Positions 34,412-41,720 of a DNA stretch of 64,000 nucleotides are shown piece by piece. Source of the stretch: an uncultured Selenomonadaceae bacterium. GTDB lineage: Bacteria; Bacillota; Negativicutes; Selenomonadales; Selenomonadaceae. Each line of letters opens with the position of its first letter. Position 1 is the first letter of the stretch. Both the position numbers and the translations under genes were made by a program. The stretch is taken from the NCBI GenBank assembly GCA_905234195.1, contig CAJOFR010000003.1, positions 1-64,000 on the forward strand, given 5' to 3'. The notes below the pieces were generated by a model that was not told where the DNA came from, made no database searches, and saw only the letters and a list, made by a program, of their open reading frames with translations.

Positions 34412-35092
34412 GTGAATCGGAATGAAAAAATTTTTTCGGCTTATAAGCGCGTCGGAATTTTGGCGTCGCTCTATGACGGAATGTTGACCAACTCGAATTT
34501 TTTCGGGAGGCTGGCGATGAAAATTTTTTGGGGCTTGTCCGACGAAGACTATCAAAAATTTTTGAATCAGATGTTCGCGGGCGTGCCGAAAAATTTTTCA
34601 GGAAGGTTGCTTGAAATTCCTGTGGGTACCGGAGTTTTTTCGTTGCCGCTCTACAAAAATTTTCACGACGCCGAAATTTTCTGCGTCGATTATTCAAAAG
34701 AGATGCTTGCCGTCGCGAAGGAACGCGCGCGCAAAATAAATTTGTCCAACGTATTTTTTCAGCGGGGCGATGTTGCGAGCTTGCCTTACCCGAACGAAAA
34801 TTTTGATTTGATTTTGTCGATAAACGGTTTGCATGTTTTTCCCGACAAAAATTCTGCGTACGGTGAAACTTTTCGTGCTCTTAAGCGCGGAGGAATTTTT
34901 TGCGGTTGCATGTACGTCGTCGGGCAAAATTTCCGAACAGATTTTTTCGTGAGGAATTTTTGCGACAGATTTTCTTTCTTCACGCCGCCGCACGAAACTC
35001 TTGATTCTCTGGAGGACAGGCTGAAAAAAATTTATGCCCGCGTCGAAATTACCAACGTTAAATCTTTTGCGGGGTTTGTTTGTCGAAAATAG
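34412..35092 (+). CDS. Class I SAM-dependent methyltransferase
   Basis: A 226-residue soluble protein with motif I LLEIPVGTGVFSLPL, the acidic residue at FCVDYSKEML, and the QRGDVASLPYPNENFDLIL motif typical of the UbiE/Methyltransf_11 group. The substrate is unknown. GTG start at 34412, 7 bases after the PBP1A stop and without a clear ribosome site, suggests translational coupling. It could be a small-molecule or lipid methyltransferase; nothing in the neighbours decides. Confidence 0.8.
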   Translation: MNRNEKIFSAYKRVGILASLYDGMLTNSNFFGRLAMKIFWGLSDEDYQKFLNQMFAGVPKNFSGRLLEIPVGTGVFSLPLYKNFHDAEIFCVDYSKEMLAVAKERARKINLSNVFFQRGDVASLPYPNENFDLILSINGLHVFPDKNSAYGETFRALKRGGIFCGCMYVVGQNFRTDFFVRNFCDRFSFFTPPHETLDSLEDRLKKIYARVEITNVKSFAGFVCRK

Positions 35093-35110
35093 GAAAGGAC
35101 GATAAAAAAA

Positions 35111-35914
35111 ATGTCTGTGAAACTTTTTGTCAGCGATATTGACGGGACGCTTTTGGTTGCGGGAAAAAATATTTCCGCGAAAAATATCGAAGCCGTCCAA
35201 AAAATGACAGCTGCCGGTATTATCGTGACTATCGCGACCGGCAGAATGTACCGCGCCGCCCTGCCGATAGCTGAAGAACTCGGCGTGAACGTACCGATTA
35301 TAACTTACAACGGCGCGCTGATTAAATCGACGGACGGGGAAATTATTCACTGCGAATACCTTCCGCCGAAAATTGTCGTGGACGTCGTGAATTTTTTCGA
35401 GGCGCGCGGCTGGTACCTCCAAAGTTACAGCGGGGACGTCTTGCATTATCCGGAGCACTGCAATTTTTCTGAAGGCTACGAAAAAGCGCAGAAGGTTTCG
35501 GGCGTCGCTGTCGGCTGGGACGGACTGCGCGAAAAGACTGCCGACGTCTGCAAGCTGCTTGGAATTTCTCCCGACGCCGAAGAAAATTTGAAGAGGATAG
35601 CCGAAATTAAAGCCGCCTTCGGAAATAAAATCGACGTCACGAAATCTCATCCGCTTTACTGCGAAATTATTTGTCCAGGTGTTTCAAAAGCCGCCGCCGT
35701 CAAAATTCTCGCGCAGAAACTGAAAATTGACCGCGCTGAAGTTGCGGCGATTGGTGATTCGGATAATGATTTGCCCATGTTGAAAGTTGCGGGCACGAGT
35801 ATTGCAATGGGCAATGCCACTGACGAAGTGAAGGCCGCCTGCGATTTTACAACGGGGCTTTGTGAAGACGACGGTTTTGCCGAAGCCGTACGACGTTTAG
35901 TTTTTAGGGAATAG
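35111..35914 (+). CDS. Cof-type HAD-superfamily hydrolase
   Basis: A 267-residue haloacid-dehalogenase-like phosphatase. The nucleophile motif is FVSDIDGTLL at the start, the threonine motif is in VTIATGRM, and the C-terminal GDSDNDLPMLKVAG segment completes the active site. The cap insertion identifies the Cof (type IIB) subgroup, which usually acts on sugar phosphates or flavin-type phosphates. AGGAAAGGA lies before the ATG. The last codons and TAG stop run into the heptamer repeat. Confidence 0.9.
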   Translation: MSVKLFVSDIDGTLLVAGKNISAKNIEAVQKMTAAGIIVTIATGRMYRAALPIAEELGVNVPIITYNGALIKSTDGEIIHCEYLPPKIVVDVVNFFEARGWYLQSYSGDVLHYPEHCNFSEGYEKAQKVSGVAVGWDGLREKTADVCKLLGISPDAEENLKRIAEIKAAFGNKIDVTKSHPLYCEIICPGVSKAAAVKILAQKLKIDRAEVAAIGDSDNDLPMLKVAGTSIAMGNATDEVKAACDFTTGLCEDDGFAEAVRRLVFRE

Positions 35915-35935
35915 GGATTAGAGATTAGGGTTACG
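35904..35935. repeat. Heptamer-type repeat, site 3
   Basis: Consecutive seven-base units TAGGGAT, TAGAGAT and TAGGGTT after TTAGGGAA. The array contains the stop codon of the HAD gene and the AGGG that serves as ribosome site for the next gene. Confidence 0.7.
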
Positions 35936-35936
35936 A

Positions 35937-36893
35937 ATGATGAAAAGCAATGTTACGCCGCTGGTCGAAGGCGGCTTGCTCACAGCGATAGCGGTTATTC
36001 TCGGATTAGCCACAGTCTACCTGCCAATTTTGGGGCTGGCAATAGAATTTTTCTGCGCGGTGCCAATAGTCGTGCTCACCTTCCGTCAAGGCGAAGGCAA
36101 AGGATTAATGTCGCTGACAGTTTCTTTCGTCTTGCTCGCGATGTTCGTCGGACCGATTTTGGCAATGAGAATCGCTTTGAGTTTTGGAATTTGCGGATTA
36201 ATTTTGGGCTATTGCCTGCGTCGCGGATTGGGCGCGGTAAAATGTTTCGTCGCAACTTTAGTGACAGCTTTTATCGCGCAGGTTATCGCCATAGGTCTTT
36301 TGACGACGGCAATGGGGATGAACGTCATGGAGACGGAAATTTCAGCGGTGAAAGAATCCTTCGAGCAAACTTTCCAAATGTATGAATCAATGGGCGTCGA
36401 CCAAGAGACAATCAGTCAGGCGCGCGCGCAGGTCGAGCCGACACTGCAACTTTTGGGATTTTTGATGCCGACGATTTTAATGTTAATGGCGGTGTTCAAC
36501 GCGCTTGCCTGCTACTTAACTTCGCAATGGATATTCAAAAAATTACGGCTGAAGTTCGCGGAACCAATGCCGCCTTTCGCCGAATGGAGATTCCCAATCA
36601 TTTTCTTGTACGTCGCGGCGTTTTCGATACTCGGCGTTTATTGGGGAGGGACGCGCGGCTGGGATTTGCTCTACACAATTTCAATCAACGCAACTTTTAT
36701 TTCAATGACAGTCGGATTATTGCAAGGGCTGTCGTTGCTGTCTTGCCTCGCGGACAGATACAACGTTTCAAAACTCGTGCGGAGAATAATTTTCGTGATA
36801 ATAATTTTGAACATGATGACGCTGGAAATTGTCGCGTTCACCGGATTGTTTGACATGATTTTTGACTACCGAAAAAAAATAAAGAGAGAATAA
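35937..36893 (+). CDS. YybS-like (DUF2232) polytopic membrane protein
   Basis: A 318-residue protein with about eight membrane segments and a conserved PIVVLTFRQGEGKGLM loop. This family usually sits directly upstream of gdpP (yybT), as it does here with 24 bases between. Its function is not established. A proposed transport or partner role for the c-di-AMP phosphodiesterase rests on gene order only. The Shine-Dalgarno comes from the heptamer repeat. Confidence 0.82.
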   Translation: MMKSNVTPLVEGGLLTAIAVILGLATVYLPILGLAIEFFCAVPIVVLTFRQGEGKGLMSLTVSFVLLAMFVGPILAMRIALSFGICGLILGYCLRRGLGAVKCFVATLVTAFIAQVIAIGLLTTAMGMNVMETEISAVKESFEQTFQMYESMGVDQETISQARAQVEPTLQLLGFLMPTILMLMAVFNALACYLTSQWIFKKLRLKFAEPMPPFAEWRFPIIFLYVAAFSILGVYWGGTRGWDLLYTISINATFISMTVGLLQGLSLLSCLADRYNVSKLVRRIIFVIIILNMMTLEIVAFTGLFDMIFDYRKKIKRE

Positions 36894-36917
36894 TTTTTTT
36901 GAAAAGGTGGTGACGAG

Positions 36918-39002
36918 GTGCCGAAAAATTTATCGGCATGGCCGGATTTAGTCATAAGTCTCGCGGTTTTGCTGGTGATGGTCGCCGTGATTTCCCAATA
37001 CAACAAATATCTGGCGGCGATAGCTTTTTTGGTGTGGCTTATGCTGGCGCTCTTCGTGCGGGAGCGTTGCAAGGACAGGAAGATAAAATTTCAAGAGTAC
37101 TGCGAAAATGTTATCGGCAGCGGCAACGAAATGATGTATTACGCCACAAGAAATATCCCGCAGGCAATTATCGTCATTGACGAATCCGGAAGGATGCAGT
37201 GGCATAACGAATTGACGGTGGCATTTGCCGAAAAGGAACCCGAAGAAGGCGAAGAAGTCAACGAATTTTGGAACGGGATTTTACACGACGAAGTTCTTGA
37301 CCTGCCCGCCGAAGACGAGCCCGACAAACTCAAGCAGGGCAGGTACACCGCGAAAAATACTTCCATAGAGTACGCGGAGGACGGCAGCCAAGTCGAAATG
37401 GTTCGCCACTTTTTCGTGCAGTACAGGCAGATGCTCACGAAGCCCGGCTACCCGAAATTAATTGTGCTCTTCGTGCAAGAAATTACCATCTACGAAAATT
37501 TGAAACTCGAATATAATCAAAGCCGCACAGTGATAATGTACGTGCAGGTTGATAATTACGAAGAGATTATGCAGGGGCTGAATGAGGCGGAAAAAACTTC
37601 TCTCATGCTTTCGATTAACGAGGAGCTTGAAAGATGGATGAGTTCGCTCGCCGGATTTATTCAGCGCATTTCAAACGATTTGTTTATCGTCGTTTTGGAG
37701 AGGTACGCTCTGAACAAGGCGATTGCCGAAAAATTTTCCGTGCTCGATAAAATTCGACAGATTATCAGCAAAAACGGAATACCCGCCACGCTGTCAATAG
37801 GTGTCGCCGTCGCCGAAGAAATTTCTACAAAACAATCAATGGCGGAGCTGGGCAACCAGGCGCAGGAACGTCTTAACGCGGCACTTGCTCGCGGCGGAGA
37901 CCAGGCCGCCGTTATTTTGGACGGCAAGCCGAAATATTTTGGCGGGCACACGCGCGCAGTAGAAAAGCACAACAGAGTTAGGGCGCGCGTCACGGCAAAT
38001 TCTATTCGCGAACACATGGAGGCGGCGGACGAAATTTTTGTCATGGGTCACACCCGCGAAGACTTCGATTCCTTCGGCGCGGCGGTCGGCGTCGCCATAA
38101 TGGCAATGCACATGAAAAAGGCTGTCCGCGTCGTCTTGAGCAACTCCACTGACAGCATAGAAAAAATTATCGAACAGTTCCGCAAGGACAAATCCGGCAT
38201 TTACAAAAATCTTTTCGTCAAGGTCGGCGATTTAAGTATCCCCACTTCGATTAATCCGCTGATTGTCGTCGTCGATACTCACATACCCTATCTTGTCGCC
38301 GCGCCGGCTTTGCTCGAACGGATTCCAAATGTTATCGTGATTGACCACCACAGGAAAAGCGAAAGCGTCATTAAAAATCCCGTCGTCTTTTATCACGAGC
38401 CCAGTTCAAGTTCGGCGTCGGAGCTCGTCACGGAACTTTTGATGTACTTCGACGAAAAAGTTTCCGTCGGAAAATTGGCGGCAACTGCTTTGTATTCGGG
38501 GATTGTCGTCGATACAAAAAGTTTCGTCGTGCAAACCGGTATCCGAACTTTTGACGCGGCGGCTTATCTCAGACGTTGCGGGGCGGATCCCGTCGTTGTC
38601 CGCGAACTTTTTATGGCTGATTACGAAACCACAGTCGCGCTTGCCAGAGCAAAAGCGCAGTCCGAATATTTTGAGGGCGGTCTCGTCGTCTCGATTATGC
38701 CGCATCTTTTCCCGAACATTCAGGCGGTCGCGGGGCAGGCGGCGGATTCTCTCTTGACTATCGAAAATGTTCGCATGACGATTATTCTCTTTCAAATGAG
38801 AAATGACATAATCGGAATCAGCGCGCGGTCGAATGGAAATTTGAACGTGCAGGTTATTATGGAGCAGTTCGGCGGCGGCGGTCATCAAACTGTTGCAGGC
38901 GCGCAGGTACGTGGCGAAAATATTGGCGAGCTACGGAAAAAAGTCATTGACGTTGCTCAAAAATATATTGCCGAAGTCGACAAACTAGTGGAAAGAGATT
39001 AG
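36918..39002 (+). CDS. gdpP: GdpP-type cyclic-di-AMP phosphodiesterase
   Basis: A 694-residue membrane protein that degrades c-di-AMP. In order: two membrane helices (about 8-55), a PAS-like region (IIVIDESGRMQWHNE), a degenerate GGDEF domain, then DHH (VIDHHRKSES, with the other metal ligands in FVMGHTREDFDSFGAA and VVDTHIPY) and DHHA1 (FGGGGHQTVAGA) domains, all intact. GTG start with AAAGGTGG upstream. In many Firmicutes rplI and dnaB follow; here the next genes are a repeat and a SCIFF-type maturase instead. The TAG stop belongs to the heptamer repeat. Confidence 0.94.
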   Translation: MPKNLSAWPDLVISLAVLLVMVAVISQYNKYLAAIAFLVWLMLALFVRERCKDRKIKFQEYCENVIGSGNEMMYYATRNIPQAIIVIDESGRMQWHNELTVAFAEKEPEEGEEVNEFWNGILHDEVLDLPAEDEPDKLKQGRYTAKNTSIEYAEDGSQVEMVRHFFVQYRQMLTKPGYPKLIVLFVQEITIYENLKLEYNQSRTVIMYVQVDNYEEIMQGLNEAEKTSLMLSINEELERWMSSLAGFIQRISNDLFIVVLERYALNKAIAEKFSVLDKIRQIISKNGIPATLSIGVAVAEEISTKQSMAELGNQAQERLNAALARGGDQAAVILDGKPKYFGGHTRAVEKHNRVRARVTANSIREHMEAADEIFVMGHTREDFDSFGAAVGVAIMAMHMKKAVRVVLSNSTDSIEKIIEQFRKDKSGIYKNLFVKVGDLSIPTSINPLIVVVDTHIPYLVAAPALLERIPNVIVIDHHRKSESVIKNPVVFYHEPSSSSASELVTELLMYFDEKVSVGKLAATALYSGIVVDTKSFVVQTGIRTFDAAAYLRRCGADPVVVRELFMADYETTVALARAKAQSEYFEGGLVVSIMPHLFPNIQAVAGQAADSLLTIENVRMTIILFQMRNDIIGISARSNGNLNVQVIMEQFGGGGHQTVAGAQVRGENIGELRKKVIDVAQKYIAEVDKLVERD

Positions 39003-39027
39003 TTGAAAGGGATAAGGGATTATGGGA
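38997..39027. repeat. Heptamer-type repeat, site 4
   Basis: GATTAG followed by AAGGGAT AAGGGAT TATGGGA, in seven-base register. It provides the stop codon of gdpP. Confidence 0.65.
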
Positions 39028-39047
39028 AAGTTTTGAAAGTGGGTGGA

Positions 39048-39147
39048 GCCGCCCAAGGATGGGCGGCTGCCCGCATTTTGTCGCGTGATGCGACCTCTGC
39101 GGGCGGGTTTCTTTTGCTTCTTTTCTTTTGCACCAAAAGAAAAGAAG
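39048..39147 (-). repeat. Dispersed palindromic repeat, copy C (inverted)
   Basis: Same element as copies A and B in opposite orientation: hairpin AGCCGCCC/GGGCGGCT, then GCCCGCA-type arms around GTCGC-GTGAT-GCGAC, then the 14-base inverted repeat (39117-39130 with 39134-39147, loop CAC). Between gdpP and the radical SAM gene. Confidence 0.8.
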
Positions 39148-39173
39148 AGACCCTTCTCAAGGGGAAAGTAACC

Positions 39174-39200
39174 AGGAATTAGAGATTAAAGATTAGGGGA
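39174..39200. repeat. Heptamer-type repeat, site 5
   Basis: GGAATTAGAGATTAAAGATTAGGGG, units of seven bases. The final AGGGG acts as ribosome site for the radical SAM gene that starts at 39208. Confidence 0.65.
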
Positions 39201-39207
39201 AAGTTTT

Positions 39208-40560
39208 ATGATTCATAAATTTAAACAGGGCGAAGATTTTATTTTGCTGGACGTAAATAGCGGCGCAGTTCATCTCGTCGACGAAATGATTTTTGAAATT
39301 CTCGACACCTTCAACGGAAAAAATGACGCCGCCGTTTTGAAAAACCTTTCGGTAAAATATAATCCCGCCGAAATTTCGGAAGCTCTCGACGAACTTCATC
39401 AACTTATCGACGCTCAAGAACTCTTCGCGCCGGAAATTAATGTTCCTCCAACTTTTCATGGCGTCGGCGTCGTGAAAAGTCTTTGCCTTATGGTCGCGCA
39501 GGATTGTAATTTGCGTTGCAAGTACTGTTTCGGCGCGGGCGGGAGCTACGGCGGCGAACGCGCGGTTATGTCCGAAGAAGTCGGGCGCGCGGCTGTCGAT
39601 TTCATTATAAAAAATTCCGGACTCCGCAAGCACTGCGAAATAGATTTTTTCGGCGGAGAACCCCTCTTAAATTTCCGGACAGTCAAAGCCGTCACCGAGT
39701 ACGTCCGCCGGCGCGAAAAGGATACAGGCAAAAAAGTTAAGCTGACTTTGACGACGAACGGCATGTTGCTTGACGACAAAAAAATTTCTTGGCTGAACGA
39801 AAATAATATTTCAATGGTCTTGAGTCTCGACGGGCGAAAGGAAATTCATGACGCAATGCGCCCGGATATTGGCGGGCACGGCAGCTACGAGCGCGTGCTG
39901 AAAAATTTTCAAAAGCTCGTCGAAAGTCGCGGCGGCGATAATTATTACCTGCGCGGGACGTACACGAAAAAAAATCTCGACTTCGCTGAAGATGTCTTGA
40001 GTGCTTACGACGCGGGCTTTGACGTTCTTTCTATTGAACCCGTCGTTCTGAAAAATTCTCCGCTCGCGCTGACTGAAGAGGATTTGCCGAGAATTTTTGA
40101 GGAGTACGACCGCTTGACGAAAATTTATCTTGAATATCACGACGAAGGGCGCGGCTTTTTCTTTTTCCACTTCAATGTTGATTTGTCGAATGGTCCTTGC
40201 GTCGCGAAGAGGCTGGCGGGTTGCGGCGCGGGGCACGAATATTTTGCCGTCGCTGAAAACGGGGACTTGTACCCCTGCCATCAATTTGTCGGGCGCGAAA
40301 ATTACAGGCTCGGTGATGTTTTTGGTGGCGTCGACGAAAATTCAAAGCACTGGATAAAATATTTTCGTGAGTCTCATGTTTTGAATAAGCCGAAGTGTCG
40401 CGATTGTTGGGCGAAATTTTTTTGCAGCGGGGGCTGTCACGCGAATGCGGATTTATTTCACGGGGATATTCGCGAACCTTACGAGGTCGGCTGTGAAATT
40501 CAAAAGAAGCGTCTGGAATGCGCGATTTATGTCCAGGCGAAACTTGCCGCCGAAGAATAA
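39208..40560 (+). CDS. SCIFF-type radical SAM/SPASM peptide maturase
   Basis: A 450-residue enzyme that forms thioether cross-links in the small Cys-rich SCIFF peptide of clostridia-like bacteria. The start MIHKF...LDVNSGAVHLVDE is a hallmark of this family. The radical SAM 4Fe-4S motif is DCNLRCKYCFG (C100, C104, C107). The SPASM auxiliary cluster region shows AGCGAGHEYFAVAENGDLYPC and CRDCWAKFFCSGGCHANAD, and the end PYEVGCEIQKKRLECAIYVQA is again characteristic. The ribosome site comes from the heptamer repeat. The partner SCIFF peptide gene, usually adjacent, is not found in the flanks. Confidence 0.9.
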   Translation: MIHKFKQGEDFILLDVNSGAVHLVDEMIFEILDTFNGKNDAAVLKNLSVKYNPAEISEALDELHQLIDAQELFAPEINVPPTFHGVGVVKSLCLMVAQDCNLRCKYCFGAGGSYGGERAVMSEEVGRAAVDFIIKNSGLRKHCEIDFFGGEPLLNFRTVKAVTEYVRRREKDTGKKVKLTLTTNGMLLDDKKISWLNENNISMVLSLDGRKEIHDAMRPDIGGHGSYERVLKNFQKLVESRGGDNYYLRGTYTKKNLDFAEDVLSAYDAGFDVLSIEPVVLKNSPLALTEEDLPRIFEEYDRLTKIYLEYHDEGRGFFFFHFNVDLSNGPCVAKRLAGCGAGHEYFAVAENGDLYPCHQFVGRENYRLGDVFGGVDENSKHWIKYFRESHVLNKPKCRDCWAKFFCSGGCHANADLFHGDIREPYEVGCEIQKKRLECAIYVQAKLAAEE

Positions 40561-40565
40561 AAAGT

Positions 40566-40593
40566 TTGACATTTTTTTTGAATGTGATAACAT
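40566..40593 (+). promoter_or_regulatory. Extended -10 promoter of the cbiK-like gene
   Basis: TTGACA at 40566-40571, 16-base spacer containing a run of eight T, TAACAT at 40588-40593 with TG upstream. The leader to the start at 40666 is about 65 bases, and no B12-type riboswitch consensus is seen in it. Confidence 0.65.
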
Positions 40594-40665
40594 TAGCGTT
40601 GACCTTTGCGACTTGAAATGTATGAGCAATGTTGAAAAAAAACAAGTGCAAAGGAGAGGTCTCAA

Positions 40666-41649
40666 GTGAAAAATTGGAAAAAGTTTTTGGTGGTGTCAAT
40701 GGCTTGTACCGCTATGTTGGGCGTCGCGCCGGCGCAGGGAGCGTATCAACTTAGTGACGAGGTCGCTAATCCTCCTTCGGCTCTGCAAATGGCAACTCAA
40801 ATTGGGATGCTTAAGTACGAGAATCCGAAAATGAAAAAATCTGCCAACAAAGATGCGATTGTCGTTTTGAGTTTCGGCACGACGTTCAAGGACAGCCGCG
40901 AAAAAACTATCGACGCAACAGTTAAAGAAATTCAGCGGGCGCACCCCAACGTTAAAGTAGTGACGGCTTTTACCAGCCATATCGTTATCAAGCACATTAA
41001 GGAGAACGAGGGTAAAAGCAATTACGTCACGCCCGAAGAAACTCTCGAACAGCTCCGCAAGGAAGGCTACACCAGAATCGCGCTTGTTCCTCTCGCGATA
41101 ATTCCAGGTATCGAATACAAATACGACGTCGCGCTTTTCCACGAGTACAAAACTAAATTCAAGGCAATGACTCTCGCAACTCCGCTCATGTATTGGCAGG
41201 GGCAGGAGGAGCAGCCCGACGACGTCATGGAAGTCATGGAAAGTTTGGACTTGCCGGCGTATAAAAGAGGCACGGCGATTTTGTTAATGGCGCACGGCAC
41301 GCCCGATCCTTCCAACGCTTATTATTCCGTCATGCAAAATAAACTCCGCGCAATGAAACGCAACGACGTCCACATTTATACCGTCGAAGGTTGGCCGTCT
41401 CTTGATGATTGGGCGGGCAAACTCAAAATGCATAAGGTTCAAAATATTATCTTGATGCCGCTCATGATGGTTGCCGGCGACCACGCGAATAACGACATGG
41501 CGGGCGACGAGGAAGATTCCCACAAAACTATTTTGCAAAACATGGGCTTTAACGTGACGACGCAACTCAAAGGGCTCGGCGAAAATGAAAAGATTCGCGG
41601 AATTTATCTTAAGCACGCGAACGAAGCTTGGGACGCTCTCACGAAATAA
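40666..41649 (+). CDS. Exported sirohydrochlorin cobaltochelatase (CbiK-like)
   Basis: A 327-residue chelatase of the CbiK group that inserts cobalt (or iron) into sirohydrochlorin in anaerobic B12 synthesis. A signal peptide is present (FLVVSMACTAMLGVAPAQGA). The fold is marked by AIVVLSFGTTFKDSRE, the metal-binding histidine in LMAHGTPDPSNAYY and the second site GDHANNDMAGDEEDS. Periplasmic CbiK proteins that bind haem are known from Desulfovibrio, so a role in metal or haem handling outside the cytoplasm is possible. GTG start with AAGGAGAGG upstream. It stands alone, with its own promoter and terminator, and no other cobalamin genes are near. Confidence 0.87.
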   Translation: MKNWKKFLVVSMACTAMLGVAPAQGAYQLSDEVANPPSALQMATQIGMLKYENPKMKKSANKDAIVVLSFGTTFKDSREKTIDATVKEIQRAHPNVKVVTAFTSHIVIKHIKENEGKSNYVTPEETLEQLRKEGYTRIALVPLAIIPGIEYKYDVALFHEYKTKFKAMTLATPLMYWQGQEEQPDDVMEVMESLDLPAYKRGTAILLMAHGTPDPSNAYYSVMQNKLRAMKRNDVHIYTVEGWPSLDDWAGKLKMHKVQNIILMPLMMVAGDHANNDMAGDEEDSHKTILQNMGFNVTTQLKGLGENEKIRGIYLKHANEAWDALTK

Positions 41650-41687
41650 ATCACGAGAAATTTTTATAACGAGAAAAAAATTTTCAA

Positions 41688-41720
41688 CCGTCAAAAAATT
41701 TTTTGGCGGCTTTTATTTTT
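41688..41720 (+). terminator. Terminator after the cbiK-like gene
   Basis: CCGTCAAAAAA pairs with TTTTTTGGCGG, followed by CTTTTATTTTT. It overlaps the last codons of the converging cyclase gene. Confidence 0.7.

Noticed and set aside
11252-39147. CRISPR array
   Set aside because: The repeats are far apart, palindromic and without regular spacers.
39003-39207. SCIFF peptide gene in front of the maturase
   Set aside because: All six frames are short and lack clustered cysteines; the sequence is accounted for by repeats.
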